From Pseudorhodoferax aquiterrae (GTDB lineage: Bacteria > Pseudomonadota > Gammaproteobacteria > Burkholderiales > Burkholderiaceae_C), in contig NZ_BMYK01000026.1 of assembly GCF_014652235.1 (NCBI RefSeq), positions 25,786 to 89,785 on the forward strand: DNA of 64,000 bases, in the 5' to 3' direction. The translations under genes were made by a program, and so were the position numbers. The notes below the pieces were generated by a model, which saw only the letters and a program-made list of their open reading frames with translations, ran no database searches and was not told where the DNA came from. Below are positions 26,400 to 36,286 of the stretch, piece after piece. The first letter of the stretch is position 1, and each line of letters opens with the position of its first letter.

Positions 26400-29300
26400 A
26401 TGAAGACTGAGGAGCGGAGTCGTTTGGAGGTGCCGGTCGACTTGAGGTCGGCACAACGCAAGGTGTTGTTCCTCGCCGTCATGTCCGCCATGGTGGCCGC
26501 GTTGGTGCTGGCTACGCCCAATGCCCTTCTGGGCTCGGACAAAGCCGCGGAGGTCGCCCATTTCATTGCCGAGATGGCCGCCTTCGCCGTCGCAACGCAC
26601 GTCATTGCCACCGCATGGTGTGGCTTGAGCCCTTCGGTGTGCCGGGTTGCGAACGCGCTGATCCTTTGCTTTGGCGTCATTGCAGGCTTGGACCTGCTGC
26701 ACGCGATGACGCACGAGGCAGGGCACCATCCGATGCTTGCGCTGAACGAGTCCACCGCCGACTTTTACTGGATCGCGGGCCGGCTCTTCCAGCTGGCCGT
26801 CGTGGCCGTGTTGCTCACGCACCTCAGTTTGCCCTGGCAGCAGACGTGGTGGGCACTCGGCGCGTTCGTGATCCTTTGCATCATCGCGTTCATCGGGCTC
26901 AGGATGGGCACTGAGCAGCTCTCCGCGAACGCTGCCGAGGCTGGCGCAGCAGGCCTCGCGATGGCCAACCTCGTGGCGTCGTTCGCCTTCTACGCAAGGC
27001 TTCGAGCACGCAAAGACGATTCGGAGCTGTGGCTGGCCCTCAGCACTTTTTTTGCAGCTGCGTCGCAGTTGATATTCGGCCTGTATGGTTCCCGCAGCGT
27101 GCAAGCCGAGTTCATGGTCGACGTGTTCCGCCTGGGGTCGTACGCCTGCCTCACGCGAGCCCTCTATCTAGCAGGAGTCCGCGGGCCGATTCGGAGGTTG
27201 GTTCTTGCGGAAAACCTTTTGAAGGAGCGCGAGTCGGAGTTGAACACCATCGTTGAGAACATTCCCGCTGGGCTCTGCCGGCTGGACGCGAACCTCAAGC
27301 TCCGGTACGCCAACCGCAACTTCCGCAAAATCATGCGGATTCTCCATCGACACCTCCCAGGGACCCCGTTCGACGCGTTCGTCCAGCCCGAGGACGCACC
27401 GGTTCTGAAAGACCACTTTCAACACGCACTGGCTGGCGCGAGGGTGGAGTTCGATTTCTCCACGAGTTTGGCGGGGGCCGAACCCAGGTACAGGCACGTG
27501 GTACTCGCACCCACGAGCCGAGAGGGGGTCATCAACGGTGTGCTGGCGATCATCTCGGACGTTTCGGAACGGGAAAACGCCATACGACAGGCGGCGGACG
27601 CTGCCCACGAAACGTTGGAACTGAAGTCAGCCTTGGACGCGCATGCCATCGTGGCGGTCACTGACGCGCGCGGCGTCATCACAAGGGTGAACGACAAGTT
27701 CGTGGCAATCTCGAAGTACCCCCGTGAAGAATTGATCGGGAAGACGCACCGCATCATCAATTCCGGACATCATCCCAAAGGCTTCTTCGCCGACATGTGG
27801 AAGGTGATTTCCAGCGGTGAGGTTTGGAACGGCGAGATCTGCAACAGGGCCAAGGACGGCACGCGCTATTGGGTGCAGACGACCATCGTTCCATTGATCA
27901 ACGAAAAGGGTGTTCCAGAGCAGTACATCGCGATACGCGCGGACATCACCAAGCGCAAGGAGGCGGAGGCCGAGGCACAGCGGATGGCCCTGCACGACGC
28001 GCTCACGGGCCTGCCCAACCGCCGGTTGATGGGCGACCGACTGCAACATGCCATCGATGCGGCCCACCGCGAACGCAGCTTCGGCGCGCTGCTGATGCTG
28101 GACATGGACAACTTCAAGGACGTCAACGACAGCTTCGGTCACGCCGCGGGCGATCAGCTGCTCCGCCAGATCGCCTCAAGGATCACCGAGTGCGTGCGCA
28201 AGACCGACACGGTGGCTCGGCTGGGCGGAGACGAGTTCGTCGTCATCTTGGAAAAACTGGCGGACACGCAGGCCCAGGCCACCGCCAACACCCTGGACAT
28301 CGGCACCAAGATCTTGGAGGCCCTCAGACAACCGTACACGCTCTCGGCGCAGACGGTGAACACCAGTGCGAGCATCGGGGTGGTCTTGGTTCGCGGGGAC
28401 GACGACTGCCCAGACGAGATGGTCAAACAGGCAGACATGGCGTTGTACGAGGCCAAGGACGAAGGACGCAATCGGATCGTCTTCTTCGATCCGAAGCTCC
28501 AGTCGGAGATCAACTCGCGCGCGGAACTGCTGCGAGAACTTCGCTGGGCCGACGAGCGCGGCGAGTTGAGGCTCTTCTACCAGCCCGTGGTGAACGCCAA
28601 CCTGGACATCATCGGGGTGGAGGGTTTGATCCGATGGCAGCAGCATCGCCTCGGTCTCGTATCGCCGGCCGATTTCATCCCTTTGGCTGAGCAATCCAAC
28701 TTGATCATCGCAATCGGGGAGTGGGTCCTCAAGGAAGCGTGCCGCCAACTGAGAGAGTGGGAAGGTGACGAGTTGCGCAAACACTGGACGCTTGCGGTCA
28801 ACGTCAGCGCCAAGCAGTTTCACGACGAGAACTTCGTGAGTTCGGTGATCCGAATCTTGGAGGCGACCGAAGCCCCTGCAGGGAAGTTGAGGCTCGAGTT
28901 GACCGAAAGCATGATGCACGTGAACGTCGATCGGACCATCGTGAAAATGCAAACCTTGAAGACGCTCGGCGTGCTGTTCGCGCTCGACGACTTCGGAACC
29001 GGGTATTCGTCGTTGAGTTACTTGAAGCGCCTGCCCTTAGACCATTTGAAGATCGACAAGTCCTTCGTCAACGACCTCGAGACCGATTCGAACGACGTGG
29101 CGATCACCCGCACCGTGCTGTCGCTCGCCGAGAACATGGGTTTGTCGGTCATCGCGGAGGGCGTGGAGACGGCGGAGCAGCTTCGACTCCTTCGCAGTTA
29201 TGGCTGCCAGGCATTTCAGGGTTATTACTTCAGCAAGCCGGTACCGAAAGAGCAACTTGCCATCAGCGTGGGGCGCACATCGGACCTCATCTCCAGTTGA
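26400..29300 (+). CDS. MASE3-like/PAS GGDEF-EAL protein
   Basis: The protein has 966 residues. The N-terminal 250 residues hold about seven hydrophobic helices with GLDLLHAMTHEAGHH and FYWIAGRLFQ, resembling the MASE3 membrane sensor. Two PAS/PAC domains (about 275-390 and 400-520) are followed by GGDEF (RLGGDEF, inhibitory site RKTD) and EAL (EGLIRWQQH). The EAL catalytic set is complete: VNVS, ELTES, LDDFGTGYSS, LKIDKSF, AEGVE and FQGYYFSKP. It is probably a bifunctional or switchable c-di-GMP enzyme. The stop is 11 bp before the next gene's ATG, forming an operon with a CHASE3-like cyclase. Confidence 0.94.
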   Translation: MKTEERSRLEVPVDLRSAQRKVLFLAVMSAMVAALVLATPNALLGSDKAAEVAHFIAEMAAFAVATHVIATAWCGLSPSVCRVANALILCFGVIAGLDLLHAMTHEAGHHPMLALNESTADFYWIAGRLFQLAVVAVLLTHLSLPWQQTWWALGAFVILCIIAFIGLRMGTEQLSANAAEAGAAGLAMANLVASFAFYARLRARKDDSELWLALSTFFAAASQLIFGLYGSRSVQAEFMVDVFRLGSYACLTRALYLAGVRGPIRRLVLAENLLKERESELNTIVENIPAGLCRLDANLKLRYANRNFRKIMRILHRHLPGTPFDAFVQPEDAPVLKDHFQHALAGARVEFDFSTSLAGAEPRYRHVVLAPTSREGVINGVLAIISDVSERENAIRQAADAAHETLELKSALDAHAIVAVTDARGVITRVNDKFVAISKYPREELIGKTHRIINSGHHPKGFFADMWKVISSGEVWNGEICNRAKDGTRYWVQTTIVPLINEKGVPEQYIAIRADITKRKEAEAEAQRMALHDALTGLPNRRLMGDRLQHAIDAAHRERSFGALLMLDMDNFKDVNDSFGHAAGDQLLRQIASRITECVRKTDTVARLGGDEFVVILEKLADTQAQATANTLDIGTKILEALRQPYTLSAQTVNTSASIGVVLVRGDDDCPDEMVKQADMALYEAKDEGRNRIVFFDPKLQSEINSRAELLRELRWADERGELRLFYQPVVNANLDIIGVEGLIRWQQHRLGLVSPADFIPLAEQSNLIIAIGEWVLKEACRQLREWEGDELRKHWTLAVNVSAKQFHDENFVSSVIRILEATEAPAGKLRLELTESMMHVNVDRTIVKMQTLKTLGVLFALDDFGTGYSSLSYLKRLPLDHLKIDKSFVNDLETDSNDVAITRTVLSLAENMGLSVIAEGVETAEQLRLLRSYGCQAFQGYYFSKPVPKEQLAISVGRTSDLISS

Positions 29301-29311
29301 AGAAGGGTGAC

Positions 29312-30481
29312 ATGCCAGCTGCGACCATCGGGGCCTTCCACCGCATCGCAAGGGTGCTTCAAATCTCGCACATTGCAGCGCTCTTCGTTCTTCTTGCGCT
29401 TGGAGTTCTCCTGTGGAGCAACATTTCCGACTTCCGACGCGCGGAGGCATGGATCGATCGCTCGCACGACGTACAAACTCAGATCGACACCGTGCGTTCG
29501 ACCGTTCTGCACGGAGGGCTGGCGCTTCGCAATTACGCCATATCTCCAAAAGAGGAATTCCTTTCGGCGACGGCGCGACTGTCGCAAGCCGCGACGAGCG
29601 CCACGACGCAGCTGGAGAATCTGGTGGCAGAAGATCCTGATCAGCTGGTCAGGGCGCAAGAAGTGGCGGCTGAGGCGCGCGAGATCGTCGGCTGGTACTT
29701 GAGTTCGCGGGTCATCGCCGAGCGAGACGGGGTTGCCGCTCTGCAGCAGTCACTATCCTCGCGCGTGAACATCGATGCCAGCTCGCGACTGAGAAGATTG
29801 CTGGACGACATGGACGAGGAGGAAGGGCGCCGGTTGGACGTGCGCAGGGCTCAGCGGGAGGAACGATTCGCGGCGGTCCAGCGCTGGTGCCTCGTACTGG
29901 GCGCAGCGTTTGTCGGCTTCACGTTGGGTACTGTCATCCATGTCAACAAGCTGGTGGGCCTGGGGGAGTCCAAGGTCAGGGACCTCCACGCGCACGCCGA
30001 CAAGGATCCTCTGACGGGGTTGAGCAACCGTCGGGCGTTGCAAAGACAGGCCGAAGCTTTGAACGGCATGCCAATGGCCGTGATCAGCTTTGACCTGGAC
30101 AGGTTCAAACCGGTGAACGACGCTTACGGCCACGCAGCAGGCGACCACGTGCTCAAGACCGTCGCGCAGCGCCTTTTGCACCAATCGCGCGGCGGGGACT
30201 TGGTGGCGAGGGTCGGCGGCGACGAGTTCGTGATCTTGATTCCGGGTTTGCAGGACGATCACACCCTTGGAGCGATCGCTGCGCGCGTGCGAACCGCCAT
30301 CGAGGCGCCTGTCGCTTTCGGACCGGGTGAACTGAGTGTCGGCGCTTCAGTCGGTTACGCGTGCACCGCGGGCGACAAGACGTTTGCATGTCTGTGCGAG
30401 TCGGCCGACGCGATGTCGTATGCCGTGAAACGGTCTACGCAGAACGCTCAGGGGAACGAGCGAGGGCGCAGGGTGGGCTAG
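29312..30481 (+). CDS. CHASE3-like membrane diguanylate cyclase
   Basis: The protein has 389 residues from ATG 29312, preferred over a TTG at 29297 that overlaps the previous stop, because GAAGGGTGAC sits in RBS position. TM1 is at about 17-36, followed by a helical periplasmic CHASE3-like domain (residues about 40-185), TM2 at about 188-208, and GGDEF (DPLTGLSNRRALQ, VGGDEF) with inhibitory site RGGD. It is a predicted cyclase sensing periplasmic stimuli. It follows the GGDEF-EAL gene, giving a synthase next to a potential phosphodiesterase. Confidence 0.92.
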   Translation: MPAATIGAFHRIARVLQISHIAALFVLLALGVLLWSNISDFRRAEAWIDRSHDVQTQIDTVRSTVLHGGLALRNYAISPKEEFLSATARLSQAATSATTQLENLVAEDPDQLVRAQEVAAEAREIVGWYLSSRVIAERDGVAALQQSLSSRVNIDASSRLRRLLDDMDEEEGRRLDVRRAQREERFAAVQRWCLVLGAAFVGFTLGTVIHVNKLVGLGESKVRDLHAHADKDPLTGLSNRRALQRQAEALNGMPMAVISFDLDRFKPVNDAYGHAAGDHVLKTVAQRLLHQSRGGDLVARVGGDEFVILIPGLQDDHTLGAIAARVRTAIEAPVAFGPGELSVGASVGYACTAGDKTFACLCESADAMSYAVKRSTQNAQGNERGRRVG

Positions 30482-30591
30482 CGGCAGGGCGGGCGCTTGG
30501 TCTTGCCGATAGGTTGAAGTGTGGTGTCGGTGCCTGCACAGTGTGCGAGCCGAACCATGAACCGTAACTGGGGCTTAAAAGGAGCTGGAAC

Positions 30592-32211
30592 ATGAACGGT
30601 CTGCGGACTCTCAAGATCGGCCAAAGGTTGGGCCTTGCTTTCTCCGTGGTGCTGCTCATCGTGGTGGTCAGTGCCGCCATCGGCGTCTGGCGGCTCAAGG
30701 AGTCGAACGACGCGACGCAACGGCTTGGTACGGTGGACAAGGAGCGTCAGGAGCTGGCCATTCGCTGGCGTCAAACGATCGACTCCAACTGGATCCGAAC
30801 CGAGGCGGCGATGCTGGACACCGATCCTGGAAGGATCGCGCGCATGCAGGCCGACATCGAGAAGACGTCCCAGCTCACGTTGAGCATACGGGAGAAGCTT
30901 CTTCAGATGGTCCGCACCGACGTCGGCAAGCAGCTCATGCAGGACATCGATGCCAAGCGCGAAGCCTACCGCACGCCACGCGGTGCGCTGCTCAAGCGAC
31001 ACCGTGGCGGTGAGGACGTTTCCGTCGAGCTGGAGCGCACGCTGCGCCCTCTGGCTGATGCTTAAAGCCAAAGCATCCAGAAATTCGAGCAGCGGCAGCA
31101 GGACCTGTACCTGCAGGCGCTCAAGGATGCGCAAACGTCTGCCGAACACGGGCAAATGGTGCTTATCGCGTGCGGCATCGTCGCCGTGCTGCTCGGCGCG
31201 GCGTTCGTGTGGGCGATTTCACGGTCGATCACGCGCCCGCTCGGAGACGCCGCGGTGCTGGCGCGACGCATTGCCGACGGGGACCTCACGAACCACGTCC
31301 AGATCGATGGGCGGGACGAAGCCACCGACTTGGCCATGGCGCTGCGCGACATGCAGCAAAAGCTTGAGACCGTCGTATCGGGCGTGCGCCGCAGCGCCGA
31401 CGGCGTCGCAACGGCGAGCGCAGAGATTGCGCAAGGCAACAACGACCTTTCCTCGCGGACCGAGCAACAGGCTTCTTCCTTGGAGGAGACCGCCGCATCG
31501 ATGGAGCAGCTCAGCTCGACCGTCCAACAGAACGCGGACAACGCACGTCAAGCGAAGAGTTTGGCAGAGAACGCCTCGATGGTCGCAGGACGGGGAGGCG
31601 AGGTGGTGACGCAGGTCGTCGACACGATGAAAGGCATCGACGAAAGCTCGGGACGGATCGCCAACATCATCGGGACCATCGATTCCATCGCATTCCAAAC
31701 GAACATCCTAGCGCTCAATGCGGCGGTCGAGGCAGCTCGAGCCGGGGAGCAGGGACGGGGTTTCGCGGTCGTGGCGACGGAGGTTCGCGGTTTGGCCAGT
31801 CGATCGGCGGAGGCGGCGCGCGAGATCAAGGCGCTCATCGGCACCAGCGTGGAACGCGTTCAACTTGGAACCAAGCTCGTGGCCGAGGCGGGCGACACCA
31901 TGCAGGAGGTCGTGAAGGCCATTCGGCACGTGAGCGATCTGGTCGGCGAAATCAGCGCGGCCAGCAGCGAGCAGAGCTCGGGCGTGTCGCAAGTCGGAGA
32001 GGCCGTCACGCTGATGGATCAGGCGACGCAGCAAAACGCCGCGCTCGTCGAACAGTCCGCTGCTGCCGCCGGCAGTCTGCGTCAGCAGGCGGAGAACCTG
32101 GTTCAGGCCATGGCGGTGTTCAAGGTGGGCAACGCGCCATCCGAGGGCAACGGAGCTGCCGCGACGATGCGTGGGACGAGCCAACTCGGGGGCACGCTGC
32201 GGCTCGCCTGA
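30592..32211 (+). pseudogene. methyl-accepting chemotaxis protein interrupted by in-frame TAA
   Basis: One continuous reading frame of 539 codons encodes a full receptor: TM1 (FSVVLLIVVVSAAIGVW), four-helix-bundle sensor, TM2, HAMP and signalling domain ([20 protein letters not shown]). It is cut by a TAA at codon 158 (31063-31065), late in the sensor bundle. The frame is unchanged on both sides, and the residues after it ([17 protein letters not shown]) continue the expected helix, so one substitution (likely Tyr or Gln to stop) explains it. RBS AAAAGGAGC precedes ATG 30592. A downstream restart is possible at ATG 31156. Confidence 0.85.
31156..32211 (+). CDS. possible receptor fragment (TM2-HAMP-MCP domain) from internal start
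   Basis: This is the 351-residue 3' part of the interrupted receptor, beginning at an ATG just before TM2 ([19 protein letters not shown]). If translated it would give a sensor-less, membrane-anchored HAMP plus signalling domain, still able to join receptor arrays. No clear RBS precedes the ATG, so expression is uncertain. It ends at GGTLRLA with no CheR docking tail. Confidence 0.45.
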   Translation: MVLIACGIVAVLLGAAFVWAISRSITRPLGDAAVLARRIADGDLTNHVQIDGRDEATDLAMALRDMQQKLETVVSGVRRSADGVATASAEIAQGNNDLSSRTEQQASSLEETAASMEQLSSTVQQNADNARQAKSLAENASMVAGRGGEVVTQVVDTMKGIDESSGRIANIIGTIDSIAFQTNILALNAAVEAARAGEQGRGFAVVATEVRGLASRSAEAAREIKALIGTSVERVQLGTKLVAEAGDTMQEVVKAIRHVSDLVGEISAASSEQSSGVSQVGEAVTLMDQATQQNAALVEQSAAAAGSLRQQAENLVQAMAVFKVGNAPSEGNGAAATMRGTSQLGGTLRLA

Positions 32212-32540
32212 GCCGGCGAGGGGCCGCAGGTCGGCGTGGGAGCCTTGGTTGCGGCGCAAGCAAGATGGGACGTCACGTTCCCGCTTCGGCCCTTGCCGAC
32301 GCGCCTTGCAAGCTTCTGATCGACGGCGGCGTTCGGCGCCGGCTTGCCGACCGCTCGTGACCTGCGGCGTATCAAGGACACGTGCCGGGCGTGGCGCCGC
32401 CGACACGATCGCAGGGTGAGACCTGCCGCACGTCTCTCCATACTGCCGTTCGGCGGCTTTTCGGGGTTCACCGATCTAGCCAAACACCCAAGCTTGGTAT
32501 TGAATGCCGCGCTAAATCGGCGTTTCGTCGGAGGGATGAC
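32212..32540. other. intergenic between two chemoreceptor genes
   Basis: About 330 bp with no supported gene. An RBS (GGAGG) is at the right end, before ATG 32541. No convincing sigma-28 promoter (TAAA-N15-GCCGATAA) was found here. Confidence 0.5.
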
Positions 32541-34175
32541 ATGGGCAAGAAGAATCCGTTTGGCATCGTTGGCAGGCTTTATCTCATCACCGCCGTGCTG
32601 GTGGCAGTGCTGGCTGCGACGGCGGTGATGGCGTCGATTCAATTGGGCGAGGTGGTTCGGCTCGCCGAAAGCACGGAGTCGCTGCGCGTTCCTCAGTTGC
32701 AACGGGTGGCCGCCATCGAACTGAACGTGACGCGCGTGTCCTTGCAACTGCGCCACGCCATCCTGGCGCGGACGCCGGATGAGCTGGCGACGACCTTCAA
32801 AGACATTCAAGCCAAACGCGCCCTTCTGAACGACTTGGTGAGCACCTACGACGGGCAGTTGAACGGTCCAGATGCGGCAGCGAGACGCGGCGACATCGAA
32901 AAGCTTTACGCGGCCTTTTGGAAGGTCGGCGAAGTGAACGTGAAGCTCATCCAGGACGGGGGCAAGGAAGATGCTTTTGCGTACCTGGTGGACAGCACCA
33001 TCCCGGCGCGCAATGCCCTCTTGGATGTGTTGGCAGACAACGTGAAGTACCAAGAGGCTGGCCTTCGCAACGACTTGGCCAAGGTTCGAGCCGATGCGAG
33101 CGCGGTGAAATGGGTCCTCATCCCTCTTGTAGCGATCGCAACGGTAGGCTTGCTGATCTTTGCCGGCTACGTCGCACGCACGCTTCGCGGGCGGGTTGCC
33201 CGCTCTTGCGCCGTTGCAGAGCGCGTGCGAGATGGCGATCTCACCCACGAGATCGTGGATCGTCTGCGTGACGAGTTCACGCCCTTGCTGGCCGCTCTCG
33301 CGGACATGCAAAAAGCGCTGACCAACGTGGTCGATGGCGTGCGCGAGCACGCTGAAGGGGTCGCGACAGCGAGCGCCGAGATTGCGCACGGCAACGCCGA
33401 TCTGAGCAACAGGACCGAACAGCAGGCATCGGCCGTGCAGCAAATGGCGGCGGCTATGGACGAGTTAAGCACCACCGTCCAACAGAACGCCGCGAACGCG
33501 GGACAAGCCAGCAGCCATGCCAACGCTGCTTGCGAAGTTGCCGAGCGCGGTGGAGCGGCCATGCACGAGGTCATCGCGACCATGCGGACGATCAGCGAGA
33601 GCAGCAAGAAGATCGCCGACATCATCGGGGTGATCGACGGCATTGCCTTTCAGACCAACATCCTCGCTCTGAACGCTGCGGTCGAAGCGGCTCGGGCCGG
33701 AGAGCAAGGCAGGGGGTTCGCTGTGGTCGCGGGTGAGGTGCGCACGTTGGCAGGACGCTCCGCAGAGGCGGCAAAGGAGATCCGTGCCTTGATCCAGGAA
33801 AGTGTGGGTCGGGTGGAGCAGGGCGCTCAGATGGTGGACAACGCCGGTGCGACCATGCAAGAGATGGTCCAGTCCATCCGCAAGGTGACCGAGATCGTGG
33901 CAGAGATCAGCAACGCCAGCGCGGAACAAGGACACGGCGTCGCACAGGTGGGTCAGACGGTGACCCACATCGACGAGGCCACGCAGCAGAACGCAGCACT
34001 CGTGGAAGAGAGCGCCGCAGCAGCATCGAGCTTGGACCGGCAGGCCAAGGATCTTGTCGAATCGGTAGCGATCTTCAAGACCCGCAAGTCTCAAAGCCTT
34101 GGCCTCTCGTCCAGCCAGGCCGCCGTTCCGGCGCTGCGTGCTCCCAAACGCCCCTTGAGCCTCTCACGGGCCTGA
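32541..34175 (+). CDS. methyl-accepting chemotaxis protein
   Basis: The protein has 544 residues from ATG 32541, fixed by RBS CGGAGG with 6-nt spacing; 53 upstream codons in frame are not protein-like. TM1 is at about 11-33, followed by a four-helix-bundle periplasmic sensor (residues 35-190), TM2 at about 195-215, HAMP, and the MCP domain with [20 protein letters not shown] near residue 370. No C-terminal docking pentapeptide is present (ends LSLSRA), so adaptation would need help from tailed receptors. It is followed 18 bp later by the HD-GYP gene. Confidence 0.94.
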   Translation: MGKKNPFGIVGRLYLITAVLVAVLAATAVMASIQLGEVVRLAESTESLRVPQLQRVAAIELNVTRVSLQLRHAILARTPDELATTFKDIQAKRALLNDLVSTYDGQLNGPDAAARRGDIEKLYAAFWKVGEVNVKLIQDGGKEDAFAYLVDSTIPARNALLDVLADNVKYQEAGLRNDLAKVRADASAVKWVLIPLVAIATVGLLIFAGYVARTLRGRVARSCAVAERVRDGDLTHEIVDRLRDEFTPLLAALADMQKALTNVVDGVREHAEGVATASAEIAHGNADLSNRTEQQASAVQQMAAAMDELSTTVQQNAANAGQASSHANAACEVAERGGAAMHEVIATMRTISESSKKIADIIGVIDGIAFQTNILALNAAVEAARAGEQGRGFAVVAGEVRTLAGRSAEAAKEIRALIQESVGRVEQGAQMVDNAGATMQEMVQSIRKVTEIVAEISNASAEQGHGVAQVGQTVTHIDEATQQNAALVEESAAAASSLDRQAKDLVESVAIFKTRKSQSLGLSSSQAAVPALRAPKRPLSLSRA

Positions 34176-34193
34176 CGTCTGCCGGTCGAAGCG

Positions 34194-35432
34194 ATGCTCA
34201 AGAAGATCGCATGTTCCCAATTGCGCTTGGGCATGTTCGTGCACGAGTTCTGCGGCTCGTGGGTCGATCACCCGTTCTGGCGCTCGAAGTTCGTCCTCGG
34301 GACCGATGCGCAGCTGCAAAAGATCCTCCAATCCGGCGTCAGCGAGTTGTGGATCGATACGGACAAAGGGCTTGATCTGGAGGGTGGCGCGACCGAGGTC
34401 GAGGTCAAAGCCCTGGCCGAGGCGGAACTCGAGCGGTTTGCCACCATGCCGGCGCCGCTGTTCCCGTCCGTGAACGACAACGTCAGCGCGGTGGAGGAAG
34501 CCAGCCGTCTGATCCAACGGTCGATGCCGAGGATCACTTCGATGTTTGCAGACGCGAGGCTAGGCAAAGCATTGGACTTGCCTGGGTGCGAGAGCCTGGT
34601 GTCGGACATCTGCGAGTCGGTGATCGCAAAACCCGACGCGCTGATCAGCGTGGCAAGGCTCAAACGACACGACGAATACACCTACATGCATTCGGTGGCC
34701 GTGTGCGCTTTGATGGTGGGGCTTGGCCGCCAGCTCGGCCTGAACGAGCGCTTGCTTATGAAGGTAGGTCTGGCTGGGATGCTGCACGACGTAGGCAAAG
34801 CAGTGATGCCGCTCGGCATCCTGAACAGACCTGGCAAGCTCTCGGACGCCGAATTCGAGGTGATGCGAACGCACGCGGTGCGAGGTCACGAGCTCCTGAC
34901 GGAAGGTGGGGGAGTGGGCCCGGTCGTGCTCGACGTCTGCCTTCACCATCACGAACGGGTGGACGGCACCGGGTACCCGCATCGCTTGTCTGGCGACCGG
35001 ATCAGCGCCGTGGCGAAGATGGGTGCGATCTGCGACGTCTACGACGCGGTCACTTCGGACCGTCCCTACAAAAAGGGTTGGAGCCCGGCCGAATCGCTCC
35101 GACAAATGGTGCAGTGGAAGGGGCACTTCGACACCAAGGTGTTCCAAGCGTTCGTGCGGACCGTTGGCATCTATCCCACCGGCTCGCTCGTGCGTCTGCG
35201 CTCGGGCCGGCTGGCAGTGGTAGCAGAGCAGAATCACGCAAACCTGTTGGCCCCACGGGTGAAGGCGTTCTTCAACTTGGAGTCGAACGTCCGCGTGTTC
35301 CCACGGGACGTGGACCTCGCCGACCCTGCAGAAGGCGACGCCATCGTGGGCTTCGAATCGCCGTCCGATTGGCGTTTCAACGATCTGGACGAGTTGTGCG
35401 GTTTGAAGCCAGCGTTCTCGGCCGGCAGGTAG
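34194..35432 (+). CDS. HD-GYP c-di-GMP phosphodiesterase
   Basis: The protein has 412 residues. An N-terminal DUF3391-like domain (LRLGMFVHEFCGSW ... VSELWIDTDKG, residues about 8-65) precedes the HD-GYP domain at about 145-330. The metal ligands include HSVAVC, HDVGK, the long spacer, THAVRGHELL and HHHERVDGTGYP, so the hydrolase site looks complete. It would hydrolyse c-di-GMP to pGpG/GMP. It lies directly after a chemoreceptor gene (18 bp), probably in the same transcript, linking receptor and c-di-GMP functions. Confidence 0.94.
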   Translation: MLKKIACSQLRLGMFVHEFCGSWVDHPFWRSKFVLGTDAQLQKILQSGVSELWIDTDKGLDLEGGATEVEVKALAEAELERFATMPAPLFPSVNDNVSAVEEASRLIQRSMPRITSMFADARLGKALDLPGCESLVSDICESVIAKPDALISVARLKRHDEYTYMHSVAVCALMVGLGRQLGLNERLLMKVGLAGMLHDVGKAVMPLGILNRPGKLSDAEFEVMRTHAVRGHELLTEGGGVGPVVLDVCLHHHERVDGTGYPHRLSGDRISAVAKMGAICDVYDAVTSDRPYKKGWSPAESLRQMVQWKGHFDTKVFQAFVRTVGIYPTGSLVRLRSGRLAVVAEQNHANLLAPRVKAFFNLESNVRVFPRDVDLADPAEGDAIVGFESPSDWRFNDLDELCGLKPAFSAGR

Positions 35433-35471
35433 AACCTGCGCCTCATCCAGGCAACGCCCTGCCTCGATCAG

Positions 35472-35489
35472 CGGGGGCGAACCCCCGCG
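35472..35489. terminator. GC hairpin without T-tract
   Basis: A 7-bp all-G/C stem (35472-35478 with 35483-35489) closes a CGAA loop 40 bp after the HD-GYP stop. No T-run follows, so it may be a 3'-end stabiliser or a weak terminator. Confidence 0.35.
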
Positions 35490-35707
35490 CCACCGGCTCA
35501 TGACGACGCGCGTCCGAGAACACAACGAGACTGAAAGTTTCGAAGGCATGATCTGCACCGGTCCTGACGTGCACGACGGCGAACGCCATGTCGATGGCTT
35601 CGCTGCGGTTGCATCATGAACAGACCCCATCAGCGTCCGCCCGAGCCTTCAGAATTGGCCTGACGGCCTAGCCTCATACCGGGCCGGCCTGCATCCCACG
35701 AGAACAA

Positions 35708-36061
35708 ATGAGAACTGCTGACCTTACTGGTCCCGACCTCGACGCCTGGGTGGCGCGGGCTGAGGGGCGCAAACACATCGCCATCCTGCCCATGGACGCG
35801 AGCGACGACCCTGCCGAGTCGGAATTTGCGTGCTTTGCGGATGGGCATCGCTTCGACCCCTCCGTCGATCCGGCGCTGGGCCAGCCCATCATGGAGCGCG
35901 AGCGCATTGGCTCCATGTGGGATGGACTGCAGGAAGTGTGGTGCGCGATGGTGCCCGGACGAGAGCCGGGCCTAGGAGGCTTGATGGGAGGCCCTTCGAT
36001 GCTGATTGCGGGGATGCGCGCTCGCGTTGTGCAGGTTTACGGCGACCAGGTACCGACTTGA
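35708..36061 (+). CDS. NinX-like (DUF2591) phage-type protein
   Basis: The protein has 117 residues. The layout (start MRTADLTGPDLDAWVARAEG, then PALGQPIMERERI, then PSMLIAGMRARVVQVYGDQV) follows the pattern of phage NinX/DUF2591 proteins as I remember them. Its function is unknown. No other phage gene is nearby, so it is a lone domesticated or transferred gene. Confidence 0.65.
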   Translation: MRTADLTGPDLDAWVARAEGRKHIAILPMDASDDPAESEFACFADGHRFDPSVDPALGQPIMERERIGSMWDGLQEVWCAMVPGREPGLGGLMGGPSMLIAGMRARVVQVYGDQVPT

Positions 36062-36286
36062 CCGCCCCGGCTCGACCTGCGCGGTTCGTTCACCGAAGAA
36101 AGACATCTGAAGGCGCAACCGCTGCACCAGCAAAGGCAGCCGGCCGTGGTTTCGGCAGGTCGTGAAGTAATGCGCACATTTCCGTAGCTTTTGTTTGCTA
36201 AGGGCGTGCGGCGCGGTGTTGTGCGAAGTTTGTCGGTGTGGCGGACCCTCCCACGCCCGAGACTTCCAGCATTACAAAGGGTACTT

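Noticed and set aside
30500..30592. Sigma-28 type promoter GCCGATAG upstream of the receptor
   Set aside because: A GCCGATAG at 30506-30513 is present, but no TAAA-like -35 lies 15 bp upstream.
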